Of a stretch of 6,604 bases of DNA, positions 1 to 5,332 are shown piece after piece (the first letter of the stretch is position 1; each line of letters begins with the position of its first letter). The notes under the pieces were generated by a model that was not told the DNA's origin, searched no databases, and saw nothing but the letters and a program-made list of their open reading frames with translations. A program made the translations under genes and the position numbers. Source of the stretch: Gemmatimonadota bacterium (lineage in GTDB: Bacteria; Latescibacterota; UBA2968; UBA8231). The DNA is taken from assembly GCA_009845645.1 (NCBI GenBank), contig VXZF01000262.1, positions 1 through 6,604 on the forward strand. Reading direction: 5' to 3'.

Positions 1-167
1 TCTTCATCCAAGCAGCCTGTTGTGTAGTCAAGGTATGGCCCCCTACGTCCCCTGTCAAGACTTCGTCGCCGCTCAATGGCGGACTCTTTGGTTGAAGAAG
101 TAGGCACCTGCAAACCGCACCTTTTCACCGAGCCAACTGCGGCGCTGCTGTGAAGTTGCCCATGTTA

Positions 168-194
168 CTCGTATATTTTCTTTAAAGAAACGAG
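168..194. promoter_or_regulatory. Palindrome in the leader of the PQQ dehydrogenase gene
   Basis: TTTCTTTAAAGAAA (177-190) is a perfect 14-bp palindrome, and it is flanked by CTCG (168-171) and CGAG (191-194), which are also complementary. The element ends 4 bases before the ATG at 199. A TATATT that could serve as a -10 box lies at 172-177 inside its left half; no good -35 is visible at the expected distance. It could be a dimeric repressor operator over the promoter or an RNA hairpin near the ribosome binding site. Only the symmetry is seen; the function is inferred. The remainder of 1-167 shows no gene and no clear RNA. Confidence 0.35.
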
Positions 195-198
195 CGTT

Positions 199-723
199 AT
201 GAGATCAGTAATCGGATGCTTCATGGGATTGCTCTTGGTCATTGGGGCCAGCGCCCAGCCACTGGTCGAGGGGCGGGTGCGGCTGGCTGCGGGGCAACCG
301 ATCGCCAACGCGCAGGTGCGGCTGTTCGACGCCACCGATCTGCGCCGTTCGGTCCGCGCTATCACCGATGAAACCGGCTATTTCGCCCTGCCTCTAGCGG
401 CATTGAGTACGACTGCGCTGCCGCAACAATTTTACCTAGGGCAGAATTACCCCAACCCATTCAACCCTTCCACAATCATTCCCTATCAACTGCCAGTTTC
501 GACTCGCGTGCGGTTAGAGGTACTCAATATCCTAGGGCAGCGTCTGGCGACATTGGTGGATGCGGAGCAGCCAGCGGGCTTTCACACGGCAACGTGGGAT
601 GGGCACAGACGCGTCGGGGCGAGGCGTCGCAGCAGGAGTGTATCTGTATCGGCTGGTTGGCGACGAGGTGCGTTTGACTCGGTCGATGGTGCTGCTCGAC
701 GGGGCTGTTGGGGTCGCCTCTGA
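199..723 (+). CDS. N-terminal fragment as literally read: signal peptide, regulatory-like domain and truncated FlgD-like Ig module
   Basis: This is the open frame actually present from the start codon, 174 aa. It reads correctly to the WDG motif at residues 133-135 and then runs about 39 arginine- and serine-rich residues out of frame to a TGA. If the sequence is right, the cell would make a small exported protein whose Ig-like module lacks its last strands. It is more likely the first part of the 660-aa dehydrogenase than a gene of its own. Confidence 0.5.
   Translation: MRSVIGCFMGLLLVIGASAQPLVEGRVRLAAGQPIANAQVRLFDATDLRRSVRAITDETGYFALPLAALSTTALPQQFYLGQNYPNPFNPSTIIPYQLPVSTRVRLEVLNILGQRLATLVDAEQPAGFHTATWDGHRRVGARRRSRSVSVSAGWRRGAFDSVDGAARRGCWGRL
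601..603 (+). other. Frameshift site 1: extra G in a GGG run
   Basis: The family motif W-D-G-T-D is recovered exactly if GATGGGCACAGAC is read with one G fewer. With the G present, the frame moves to an arginine-rich nonsense tail ending at 723. I see no slippery heptamer or obvious stimulatory structure to suggest programmed shifting. Confidence 0.75.
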
Positions 724-1057
724 GGGACCGGTAAGCACGGAGCTGGTGGACACGGAGCCATCAGACTTGGCGCAGGTCTATGGCTTGACCGTCTCAGGCC
801 AAGGCTTGATCCCCTATGTGGACCCGGCCCTTCGGGTGGGGACCGAGGCTGTCGATATTGTAGTCGCATCACTCGACAGCGTTCCCCAAGCTCAAGGGGC
901 GGCGAGCAGGCTACTAGGCGACCTTGATAACAACGGTCGCGTCAATTGGGCCGATGCGCTGCTAGCCGTCCTGTACAGCGAAGATTCCTCCATCGCCCTG
1001 CCCAACAACGGCGATATATCCTTGGGCGATGTCAGTCAAGACGGACAAATTACCTAG
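605..1057 (+). other. Middle segment of the broken dehydrogenase gene: end of FlgD-like module and dockerin-like region
   Basis: In the second frame this stretch completes the Ig module (TDASGRGVAAGVYLYRLV, then a LTRSMVLLDG strand) and passes through a linker to the first dockerin-like calcium loop, DLDNNGRVNWAD, encoded at 920-955. The second loop, DVSQDGQIT, begins at 1028 and is cut by TAG at 1055-1057; its LAD ending continues in the first frame. ATG 560 also opens this frame, but the codons before about 602 are out of frame with the ancestral protein, so it is not a credible independent start. Confidence 0.6.
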
Positions 1058-2181
1058 CTGACGCCCAGCTTATCGAGGCGTATAGCATCGATCCGTTCCA
1101 CCCGTTGCTGCCTGGGTGGATCGGCAAGTCGGTGGACCCGCCACCACCCGACGACCCGCGCCTGACGCAGATCGAACTGCCGGAAGGGTTCCACATCCGC
1201 GTGTACGCCAAAGGGGTACTCGGCGCTCGCTCGCTGAGCCTCAGCCCAGATGGCACCCTATTCGTCGGCACCCGATCCCGCGGTCGCGTGTACGCAGTGC
1301 GCGACGAAGACGGGGACCACAAGGCCGAGCGCGTCCTCATCCTCGCCAGCGGTCTGAACAGACCCAACGGCGTCGCCTTCAAGGACGGCGACCTGTACGT
1401 AGCCGAAATCAGCCGCATCTTGCGCTATCGAGACATCGAAGCGCACCTCGACAACCCGCCGCAGCCGGAGATCGTCAACGACGCTTTCCCAACAGACCGC
1501 GCCCACGGCTGGAAGTTCATCCGCTTTGGCCCCGACAGCTTGCTATACGTGCCGGTCGGCGCACCGTGCAACATCTGCGCTTCCCCCGATCCGTACGCGT
1601 CAATCGGCAGGTTGGATCCCTCCACGGGCGACTTCGAGGTCGTGTCGCGGGGCGTGCGCAATTCCGTTGGCTTCGACTGGCACCCAGAAACAGGAGAAAT
1701 GTGGTTCACGGAAAACGGCAGAGACTGGATGGGAGACGACATGCCGCCCGACGAGCTGAACCGAGTAACCGCCGATGGGCAGCACTTCGGCTATCCCTAC
1801 TGCCACGGCACCAACATCGCCGATCCAGCTTTCGGCGCTCAGCGCGGCTGCGGCGAGTTCGTCCCGCCAGTCCAAGAACTCGGTCCGCACGTAGCAGCCC
1901 TCGGGATGCGCTTTTACACTGGCAATATGTTTCCGGCGGAATACCGCAATCAAATCTTCATCGCCGAACACGGCTCTTGGAATCGCACTCGCAAGATCGG
2001 CTACCGCCTCACCCTAGTGCGTTTGGCCACCGACGGGGCGGTCAGTTACGAGCCGTTTGCCGAAGGTTGGCTACAGGGAGAATCGAACTGGGGCCGGCCG
2101 GTTGATGTTCTAGTAATGCCCGATGGTTCACTGCTAGTCTCGGACGATCAGGCCGGTCTAATCTATCGAATTAGTTACTAA
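946..2181 (+). CDS. C-terminal fragment as literally read: PQQ-dependent sugar dehydrogenase catalytic domain
   Basis: This open frame carries the entire catalytic propeller and ends in TAA. A gene caller would probably start it at ATG 946, but the first 35 or so codons (to about 1053) are the wrong frame over the dockerin-like coding sequence; genuine homology begins at LADAQLIEAY (from 1054). It then has a proline-rich linker (DPPPPDDP) and the sorbosone-dehydrogenase motifs given in the full-length entry. On its own it would lack any signal peptide, although the family acts in the periplasm or outside the cell. Confidence 0.6.
   Translation: MGRCAASRPVQRRFLHRPAQQRRYILGRCQSRRTNYLADAQLIEAYSIDPFHPLLPGWIGKSVDPPPPDDPRLTQIELPEGFHIRVYAKGVLGARSLSLSPDGTLFVGTRSRGRVYAVRDEDGDHKAERVLILASGLNRPNGVAFKDGDLYVAEISRILRYRDIEAHLDNPPQPEIVNDAFPTDRAHGWKFIRFGPDSLLYVPVGAPCNICASPDPYASIGRLDPSTGDFEVVSRGVRNSVGFDWHPETGEMWFTENGRDWMGDDMPPDELNRVTADGQHFGYPYCHGTNIADPAFGAQRGCGEFVPPVQELGPHVAALGMRFYTGNMFPAEYRNQIFIAEHGSWNRTRKIGYRLTLVRLATDGAVSYEPFAEGWLQGESNWGRPVDVLVMPDGSLLVSDDQAGLIYRISY
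1052..1057 (+). other. Frameshift site 2: missing C before CTA, stop TAG created
   Basis: The second calcium loop should read D-V-S-Q-D-G-Q-I-T-L-A-D. Adding one C to ATTACCTAGCT, giving ATT ACC CTA GCT, restores I-T-L-A and rejoins the frame of the catalytic domain. As written, TAG follows ACC directly. The shift is opposite in sign to the one at 601-603, so the original length is preserved. Confidence 0.75.
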
Positions 2182-2978
2182 GGCCGCGTATACAATGCCT
2201 CGAAGCGGTCCTTAGCCTCCCACCCCAAGAGCCGCTTGGCCTTGTCGGGCCGGTACTTGTCGTGCGGCAGCTTCGCACAAATAAAGAAATCCTCGTACGG
2301 CGACGGCATCTCGGTCGCCCGCAACCCATACAAGAACGCCTCCCCAGTATCCTCCCACGAGGTCGCGTATGGATACACGCCCTGCCCATGTTCCTCGGGC
2401 AGGACTTCCCGCGGCCGAAAATGCGTATAGACAAAGGTGAGCACCTCCAAGCCCTCGCGCTCGGCAAACACGCGCGTAATGTGCCCCCCGAGATACTTGC
2501 TCACTGCGTAGAGATCGGCACCTGGATGCAGCGGGATATCGGCTTCTACTTGGAAGTCGTTCCAATAGTCGGCATTGTGGCCCAGTGAGGTGTGAAAAGG
2601 CCCAGTGTGGATCAGCCTTTTTATTCCGCAGGCCACGCAGGCTTTGGCCACGTTGTACGCGCCGACCATGTTGACTTGGAAGGCCAGCACGGGATGCGGC
2701 CGGACGACGGACACATTGATCGCCGCGTCTATGCCCTCGCAGGCCGCCAACACTTGCGCGTAGTCGGTAATATCGACGACCCGGTTTTCGTGCGGCGGCC
2801 CCAACACCTCCGGGATCGGCGCTCGGGGATTTTGCGGCGGCGCGGCGGCCACCTCTGTCATCGGCCGGAGATCGGTCACCCGCAACGTGTAGTGGTCTTT
2901 GAGCGAAGTAATCGCCGACGCGCCGACCGGACCACCCGCTCCAAACAACACCACTTTGCCTTCATTCACCGTTGCCAT
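2178..2978 (-). CDS. NAD-dependent epimerase/dehydratase (extended SDR family)
   Basis: A 266-aa Rossmann-fold enzyme. The nucleotide-binding glycine motif GAGGPVG is at residues 13-19, followed by an acidic residue (Asp36 in VTDLRP) that in this family favours NAD over NADP. VDITD near 68-72 contacts the adenine region, Thr125 in IHTGPF fits the catalytic Ser/Thr position, and Tyr157-x-x-x-Lys161 (YAVSK) is the catalytic pair. The C-terminus has the common KAKRLLGW pattern. The substrate is probably a nucleotide sugar, uronate or related sugar, but this cannot be fixed from sequence. ATG 2978 is chosen over an in-frame TTG at 2993 because a G6 run precedes it. It is the last gene of the minus-strand run, starting inside the end of the gene before it, and it ends in TAG followed at once by TAA. 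Confidence 0.88.
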   Translation of the reverse strand: MATVNEGKVVLFGAGGPVGASAITSLKDHYTLRVTDLRPMTEVAAAPPQNPRAPIPEVLGPPHENRVVDITDYAQVLAACEGIDAAINVSVVRPHPVLAFQVNMVGAYNVAKACVACGIKRLIHTGPFHTSLGHNADYWNDFQVEADIPLHPGADLYAVSKYLGGHITRVFAEREGLEVLTFVYTHFRPREVLPEEHGQGVYPYATSWEDTGEAFLYGLRATEMPSPYEDFFICAKLPHDKYRPDKAKRLLGWEAKDRFEALYTRP

Positions 2979-3585
2979 AATCCCCCCAGGCAAAGCGCCC
3001 GCTCGACGCTACGTGTGCCAGTAACCAGTCGTGTCCTCTGCGCTCAGCGGTAAGGGCTTGGCGCACCGCTTCCACAGCATCGTCAGCCGTGGTCTCCTTA
3101 TCCAATTCGCCGAGGCGCAAACAGCGCACTTCGATTTGTCCAGTACGGGCAATTTCGCGGCCAACTAATTCGGCCATAAGCGGCGCTAGCGACCCAGCCT
3201 CGGCCCGTGGCAAGGCATTCCACTGCGGATCAACTATATATTCTTCCGGATAATCGCGCAGCAAATCGAGGCGACTCAACAGCACTGCTTTCTCAATACC
3301 GACAGCACAGGCCGCCGTCAGCGCCACGTAGGTCCCCCGCGCCGCAGTGTCGAGCACGGCCCCTTCGCCGTCGCCAGCCGGATCGCCGCCCGCTGCGTGG
3401 ACAATGGCCTCCACACCTGCCAGCACCGGATCTAATGCCTCGCGCTGAAGCAAATCAACCTGCCGGTAGCCAGCTAGGTCGCTCGTCTCTTCTGCACCAA
3501 TCGCCACCACCTCAAACTCCGCGCCCAACTCAGCCGCTAGCAACGCCCCCCAAGGGCGATCCGCGCCGATTACCGCCACGCGCAT
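2962..3585 (-). CDS. Short NAD(P)-binding SDR-like protein lacking the catalytic Tyr-x-x-x-Lys
   Basis: A 207-aa protein with an N-terminal Rossmann unit: MRVAVIGADRPWG (glycine motif at 7-13), VDLLQ at 43-47 and IVHAAGG at 61-67, as in atypical or extended SDRs. The Ser position is present in LLSRLDLL (102-109). Where an active SDR has YxxxK followed by G-x-E, this protein reads APLMAELVGRE (134-144), with no Tyr or Lys in register. It is also about 60-100 residues shorter than full extended SDRs and lacks most of the substrate-binding lobe. It may be a regulatory or structural partner, or act by other chemistry. It begins 10 bases after the NAD kinase gene and overlaps the epimerase gene by 17 bp, which suggests coupled translation. 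ATG 3585 has a modest AGAAGAG upstream. It ends in TGA. Confidence 0.72.
   Translation of the reverse strand: MRVAVIGADRPWGALLAAELGAEFEVVAIGAEETSDLAGYRQVDLLQREALDPVLAGVEAIVHAAGGDPAGDGEGAVLDTAARGTYVALTAACAVGIEKAVLLSRLDLLRDYPEEYIVDPQWNALPRAEAGSLAPLMAELVGREIARTGQIEVRCLRLGELDKETTADDAVEAVRQALTAERRGHDWLLAHVASSGRFAWGDYGNGE
2982..2987 (-). promoter_or_regulatory. Probable ribosome binding site for the epimerase/dehydratase gene
   Basis: A GGGGGG run lies 3 bases before the ATG at 2978 on the minus strand, inside the last codons of the preceding gene. It supports ATG 2978 rather than TTG 2993, which would place the start upstream of this run. Spacing is short and the run is not a classical GGAGG, so the call is moderate. 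Confidence 0.4.
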
Positions 3586-3595
3586 AGCATCTCTT

Positions 3596-4396
3596 CTACC
3601 AAGAAAGTTTCTCAGACAAGTTGTGAAAAAAATAATTATCGTCGAGATATATCAACCGCGCCGTGTGCTCCGCTTGACCGACATACACCTCCTGCTCAGG
3701 GGCTAGGCTGCATATCTCGCGGCCATCGGCAATGAGCGCCATGTGGCTGTCCACGGTCTCGGGGCTGACGCGCAGCCGCACCCGTTTTTCGGCTGGCAGG
3801 ATCAAGGTCCGCGACGTGAAGTTGTATTCGTTGATGCCGTCGAGCAACATGCAGCGCACTTCTGGCATGACCAGCGGCGCACCCATCGACAGCAACAGCC
3901 CAGTACTGCCCGTCGGCGTGCCAACCACCACTCCATCGCCGCGAATAGTGCGGATTTTGGCGTCGTCAACGAAGACATCCGTCGAGAGCATTTTGTGGTG
4001 CGCCCGCAAGGTCACCTCGTTGAAGACCAAACTCTCGCCGCAGGGATGGCGGCAAGAAAGCACCAAGCGCTCGCTGACGAAGTACTGACCATCGACTAAA
4101 AGCTGGACAATGCGCGCCAAATCCTTGCGGTCCCCAGCGGTCAAAAAGCCGACGGTGCCAAAATTGATCGCCAACACAGGTCGCTGCGGGAAGCGCGCAA
4201 AGGCGCGGAGCACCGTACCGTCGCCCCCGAGCGCAATGACCAAATCCAAGTCGTCCGGGTGCTCGTCGCCTTCGATAAAACATACTGCGATCCCATGCGG
4301 ATCAAATAGGTCTCGCACCTCGGCGACCAGATAGTCCAAATCCTGATCGCGCGGCAGCACCCCAACTTTTTTCAGTGCGAGTTGCACCGACGCCAA
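3596..4396 (-). CDS. nadK: NAD kinase
   Basis: Makes NADP from NAD and a phosphate donor (ATP or polyphosphate) in the cytoplasm. The 266-aa product has the family motifs in order: GGDGT at 57-61, INFGTVGFLT at 77-86, FNEV at 125-128 (the Asn-Glu that binds NAD), DG at 154-155, TPTGST at 160-165 and a late DGRE at 224-227. It is slightly shorter than the roughly 290 residues of well-known bacterial forms. Two places diverge: the Ala-Tyr normally after TPTGST is Gly-Leu, and the usual ICPHSL-like segment is INEYNF (188-193). The start is uncertain: TTG 4396 gives the longest form, GTG 4387 one three codons shorter; neither has a strong ribosome site. It starts 10 bases after the preceding reductase gene and ends in TAG. 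Function is confident; the symbol follows from the family. Confidence 0.92.
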   Translation of the reverse strand: MASVQLALKKVGVLPRDQDLDYLVAEVRDLFDPHGIAVCFIEGDEHPDDLDLVIALGGDGTVLRAFARFPQRPVLAINFGTVGFLTAGDRKDLARIVQLLVDGQYFVSERLVLSCRHPCGESLVFNEVTLRAHHKMLSTDVFVDDAKIRTIRGDGVVVGTPTGSTGLLLSMGAPLVMPEVRCMLLDGINEYNFTSRTLILPAEKRVRLRVSPETVDSHMALIADGREICSLAPEQEVYVGQAEHTARLIYLDDNYFFHNLSEKLSW

Positions 4397-4406
4397 CCCC
4401 GGAGGG

Positions 4407-5018
4407 CTACTCAGCCCGCGCTTGTCTGTCGGCTTGGGCCTCGTAGGCCTTGATCAGTGCCTGGGTCCCCTCTTCGGCACAACCAGCGCGCTCGACGATG
4501 TTGAAAAACTGGTGGGCGATACTCACGGCCGGCAGAGCCAGCTTGACATCATTGGCCGCCTGCAACACCAACCGCAAATCCTTTTGCTGCAAATAGACCA
4601 TAAAGCCCGGATCAAAATCGCCCGCAGCAATGCGCGGGCCTAAGTTGCTCAACTGCCAAGAGCCTGCCGCCCCGCCGCTGATGGCGTCGATGACCTTTTG
4701 CACGTCCAAGTCAGAAGTCGCCGCCAGCATCAGGGCCTCGGCCATGGCCATGTTGTTGACCGACACCGCGATCTGGTTGCAGAGCTTAGTCGTCTGACCA
4801 GCGCCGTTGGAACCAATCAAGTTGATGTTAGTGCCCATCGCCTCAAAGACCGGCAGGCACTGGTTAAAGACGGCCTCATCACCGCCGACCATAATCGACA
4901 AGGTGCCATTGATCGCGCCCACATCCCCGCCGCTGACCGGCGCGTCGAGCATGGCCACGCCCCGCTCCTGCAAGGCAGCGGCCACTTCGCGGGTGACTTT
5001 GGGCGACACCGTGCTCAT
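4407..5018 (-). CDS. C-terminal fragment of the hydroxyacid dehydrogenase as literally read
   Basis: This 203-aa piece starts at an internal ATG (the Met of DMSTVSP) in the same frame, six codons after the TAG. It holds the substrate-binding DAPVSGG, the catalytic Lys and the C-terminal all-helical domain, but no nucleotide-binding half. No ribosome site is evident in front of it (GTCATCGAT), so independent translation seems unlikely. It ends in TAG 10 bases before the NAD kinase start. Confidence 0.55.
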   Translation of the reverse strand: MSTVSPKVTREVAAALQERGVAMLDAPVSGGDVGAINGTLSIMVGGDEAVFNQCLPVFEAMGTNINLIGSNGAGQTTKLCNQIAVSVNNMAMAEALMLAATSDLDVQKVIDAISGGAAGSWQLSNLGPRIAAGDFDPGFMVYLQQKDLRLVLQAANDVKLALPAVSIAHQFFNIVERAGCAEEGTQALIKAYEAQADRQARAE

Positions 5019-5036
5019 ATCGATGACGACCTCGCC

Positions 5037-5039
5037 CTA
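5037..5039 (-). other. In-frame amber stop inside the hydroxyacid dehydrogenase gene
   Basis: Minus-strand codons read G-A-K-TAG-G-E-V-V-I-D-M-S-T, so the family alignment continues directly after the stop without any shift of frame. A single substitution is enough to explain it. The gene's own end, and those of three neighbours, are also TAG, so general reassignment of TAG is unlikely. Confidence 0.8.
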
Positions 5040-5318
5040 TTTGGCCCCGTGAATCGCGCCTTCCTCACCCACGAGCACGGCCTCCATATCGGGCGTGTCC
5101 GTGACAATGCTGATGATGACATCCGCACCCGTCGCCGCCTCTTTGGGCGAACCGACCCGCACGCCGCCCGCTGCAACGACCTCGTCAACGCGCGGCCGGT
5201 CGCTGCGGTTATAGACCCTGAGTTGATAACCGGCTTTGAGCAGGTTCTGGGCCATGGGCGCGCCCATGATCCCCAAGCCGATAAAGCCGATTTGCGTTTG
5301 CCCCGGTGCTGCTGACAT
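5037..5318 (-). CDS. N-terminal fragment of the hydroxyacid dehydrogenase as literally read
   Basis: The 93-aa product from ATG 5318 to the internal TAG contains the Rossmann beta-alpha-beta unit with the GxGxMG motif and the NRS that recognises NADP in many relatives, but none of the catalytic domain. It would bind a nucleotide at best. Confidence 0.55.
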   Translation of the reverse strand: MSAAPGQTQIGFIGLGIMGAPMAQNLLKAGYQLRVYNRSDRPRVDEVVAAGGVRVGSPKEAATGADVIISIVTDTPDMEAVLVGEEGAIHGAK

Positions 5319-5320
5319 GA

Positions 5321-5329
5321 TTCCTCTCC
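5321..5329 (-). promoter_or_regulatory. Strong Shine-Dalgarno site for the hydroxyacid dehydrogenase gene
   Basis: GGAGAGGAA on the minus strand lies within the 14-base gap between the TAG of the foldase gene and ATG 5318. It is the clearest ribosome site in the window, fixes the start of the gene, and shows that the organism uses Shine-Dalgarno initiation at least here. Confidence 0.75.
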
Positions 5330-5332
5330 AAT

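Larger units (their letters stand above)
199..2181 (+). pseudogene. Secreted PQQ-type sorbosone/glucose dehydrogenase with FlgD-like and dockerin-like modules, broken by two compensating frameshifts
   Basis: Restoring the frame gives a 660-aa exported protein. Residues 1-19 are a signal peptide with an ASA|Q cleavage site. Residues about 22-70 resemble a carboxypeptidase-regulatory-like beta sandwich, and about 75-167 a FlgD-Ig/T9SS-tail-like module (QNYPNPFNPST, then WDGTDASGRG and GVYLYRL across the first break). Dockerin-like calcium loops start at Asp241 and Asp277. Residues 325-660 form a soluble PQQ sugar-dehydrogenase beta propeller: LPEGF start, His436 in AHGWKF as the likely catalytic base, Cys457/Cys460, the NGRDWMGDD calcium/PQQ loop at 506-514, YCHG at 534-537 and EHGSWNR at 590-596. 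By family knowledge such enzymes oxidise aldoses or sorbosone outside the cytoplasm. The frame gains one base in the G run 601-603 and loses one near 1052-1054, where TAG follows at once. Start ATG 199 has only a weak ribosome site. Sequence error or true pseudogene cannot be separated here. Confidence 0.85.
4407..5318 (-). pseudogene. 3-hydroxyisobutyrate dehydrogenase / tartronate semialdehyde reductase family enzyme with in-frame TAG
   Basis: A 303-codon beta-hydroxyacid dehydrogenase gene of normal family length, read in one frame except for TAG at 5037-5039 (codon 94). It has the N-terminal signature GLGIMGAPMAQNL with GxGxMG at 14-19, NRS at 38-40, DMSTVSP from residue 100, DAPVSGG at 125-131, the Lys178-x-x-Asn181 catalytic pair in GAGQTTKLCN, and KDL at 246-248. 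The family reversibly oxidises short 3-hydroxyacids with NAD(P), in valine breakdown or glycerate/glucarate metabolism; the substrate cannot be chosen here. ATG 5318 is backed by a strong ribosome site and lies 15 bases from the end of the foldase gene. Related proteins usually read K-P-G or similar at the stop position. One base change would restore a sense codon such as CAG, GAG or AAG. The gene is either newly inactivated, misread, or read through. Confidence 0.85.

Noticed and set aside
2..103. Open frame at the left edge ending ...QWRTLWLKK then TAG, possible tail of an upstream gene
   Set aside because: Only 33 codons, and a second frame is also open over almost the same stretch. No family recognised, so it cannot be told from chance.
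435..540. Repeated CCTAGGGCAG (435-444 and 531-540)
   Set aside because: Both copies encode Leu-Gly-Gln in the same frame within the FlgD-like module; 10 bp is too short to call a recombination repeat.
601..1057. Programmed ribosomal frameshifting at the two breaks
   Set aside because: Neither site has a slippery heptamer or clear stimulatory structure, and two opposite programmed shifts in one enzyme gene would be extraordinary; homopolymer indels explain both.
1116..2105. Long arginine-rich + strand open frame (329 aa) over the dehydrogenase
   Set aside because: It lies wholly in another frame of the catalytic domain, has low-complexity Arg/Pro composition, and no recognisable motif; it is a by-product of GC-rich codons.
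2203..2237. AAGCGG / CCGCTT inverted repeat as a terminator for the dehydrogenase gene
   Set aside because: The stem is 6 bp with a 23-base loop and no T run, and it lies in the coding sequence of the converging gene.
5037..5039. Pyrrolysine or general TAG reassignment
   Set aside because: TAG is the normal stop of four genes here with no immediate backup stop in three of them, and nothing in the window suggests pyrrolysine machinery.
4698..5315. 205-aa open frame antisense to the hydroxyacid dehydrogenase
   Set aside because: His/Asp/Arg-rich with no motifs or ribosome site; expected opposite a GC-rich gene. The sense strand has clear family motifs.
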